Shown piece after piece: positions 42,164 to 42,663 of a stretch of DNA of 42,663 nt. A program made the position numbers and the translations under genes. How positions within the stretch are numbered: position 1 is the first letter of the stretch; every line of letters starts with the position of its first letter. Under the pieces are notes generated by a model. It saw only the letters and a list, made by a program, of their open reading frames with translations. It did no database searches and was not told where the DNA came from. The DNA comes from CAZOWW01 sp964583765 (GTDB lineage Bacteria > Actinomycetota > Actinomycetes > Actinomycetales > Kineosporiaceae). The DNA is taken from NCBI GenBank assembly GCA_964583765.1, contig CAZOWW010000032.1:1-42663 (forward strand). The letters are read 5' to 3'.

Positions 42164-42663
42164 TCACCGTCCTGCGGGAACGTCGGACCCGCAGTTCCCC
42201 GGGGGACGGGTCCCGTCGGCATGCAGGAAACAGTCGGTCGGGGAGTCCGCCATCGTGGCCAGGCGCACCGCGATCGCGGCGCCCTCGTCGGCAGTCCGTT
42301 GCGGGGCCAGGCCCAGGGAGGCGGTGAGGTCGGTGCGGCACGCGCCTGGTGCCACGGTGTTCACGGTGATGTGGCTGTCCGCGAGCGCCCGGGCGTACTG
42401 AAGCGTGAGCATGTTCAGGGCCGCTTTCGAGACTGCATGGGCAGCCAGCACGCCCGGATCCGTGGCCGGGCGCTCGGCCGCGCGGTCGCCGTGGTGACCG
42501 AGTCGTCGACGGGGCCAGGTTTCCGCGGGGTCACGCACCGCCGGTGTGCGACCTGCCCCCGGTGCCGCTCGTACTGGCCTGGCCGCAGGAGAGCACCTCC
42601 GGGCGGTGGCCACGTTCGTCGACGCTGCCCGGGTCGCGGTCGCATCCCACGCCGGCTGGGCGG
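42164..42663 (-). pseudogene. Short-chain dehydrogenase/reductase fragment, probably decayed
   Basis: The C-terminal half is clearly SDR-like: SKAALNMLTLQYARALADS, then ITVNTVAPGACRTDL and TADEGAAIAVRLATM. The catalytic YxxxK tyrosine is replaced by His (HAVSK). The expected Ser-containing NVSS strand is not found; the region between TNV (complement of about 42611-42619) and RRRLGHHGD does not resemble SDR sequence in any one frame, which suggests frameshifts. The frame remains open to the window edge, so the 5' end is outside. An active but unusual protein cannot be excluded without the upstream sequence. Confidence 0.5.

Noticed and set aside
1..42663. Insertion sequences, prophage or restriction-modification genes
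   Set aside because: No transposase, integrase of phage type, terminal inverted repeats or restriction genes were found; the tyrosine recombinase is chromosomal XerD by synteny and motif.

Overview
This is a very GC-rich actinobacterial chromosome segment. The order TPR protein, HAD phosphatase, small protein, tlyA, nadK, recN, steA, steB/mctB, pyrG, Nudix, xerD, parA, scpA, scpB, rluB, cmk, plsC, der closely follows the Mycobacterium tuberculosis Rv1691-Rv1713 backbone, so this is a core actinomycete locus. GTG starts, GTGA/ATGA stop-start overlaps and TANNNT -10 hexamers fit the same assignment. Two methyl-accepting chemotaxis proteins and a possible sigma-28-type promoter point to a motile lineage (Kineosporiales, Geodermatophilales or Frankiales type). 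That is inference; the species cannot be named from the sequence.

Layout. 1-9685: a plus-strand run from a repeat-rich TPR-like protein through HAD hydrolase, small protein, TlyA, NAD kinase and RecN to the SteA/SteB cytokinesis-envelope pair. 9682-13745: an envelope module inserted before pyrG, made of a MraY-like membrane protein and a 1033-residue ORF that joins a MurJ-type flippase to a GT4 glycosyltransferase. 13760-18722: CTP synthase, Nudix hydrolase, quinone oxidoreductase and a methyltransferase. 18779-19420 (minus): a divergent shikimate-kinase-like protein, separated from xerD by a 464-bp region with a palindrome and a 20-bp repeat array. 19885-24294: xerD followed by two proteins of unknown function. 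24534-35250: the chromosome-segregation and biosynthesis run parA-scpA-scpB-rluB-aroH-tyrA-cmk-plsC-(small ORF)-der. 35656-42663: an accessory region with a small protein, a GAF-GAF-SpoIIE phosphatase, two chemoreceptors and a decayed SDR fragment, the last four on the minus strand.

The most distinctive property is repeat expansion at two levels. Housekeeping proteins (TPR protein, RluB, TyrA, Der, the MraY-like protein) carry low-complexity tails or linkers built from in-frame units of 6, 15, 18, 21 or 27 bp. Several non-coding 5' regions carry units of 20 bp (kinase/xerD, aroH, the second chemoreceptor), about two helical turns. A six-copy 18-bp array lies between plsC and der. Two 100-N assembly gaps fall exactly inside tandem repeats. 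In both cases the flanking reading frames agree only if the true missing length is a multiple of three.

No tRNA, rRNA, CRISPR array, insertion sequence or known riboswitch was seen. The best candidates for something new are the MurJ-GT4 fusion with its MraY-like neighbour, the short-period repeat arrays, the possible hexapeptide-repeat small ORF coupled to der, and the pair of unknown proteins between xerD and parA.
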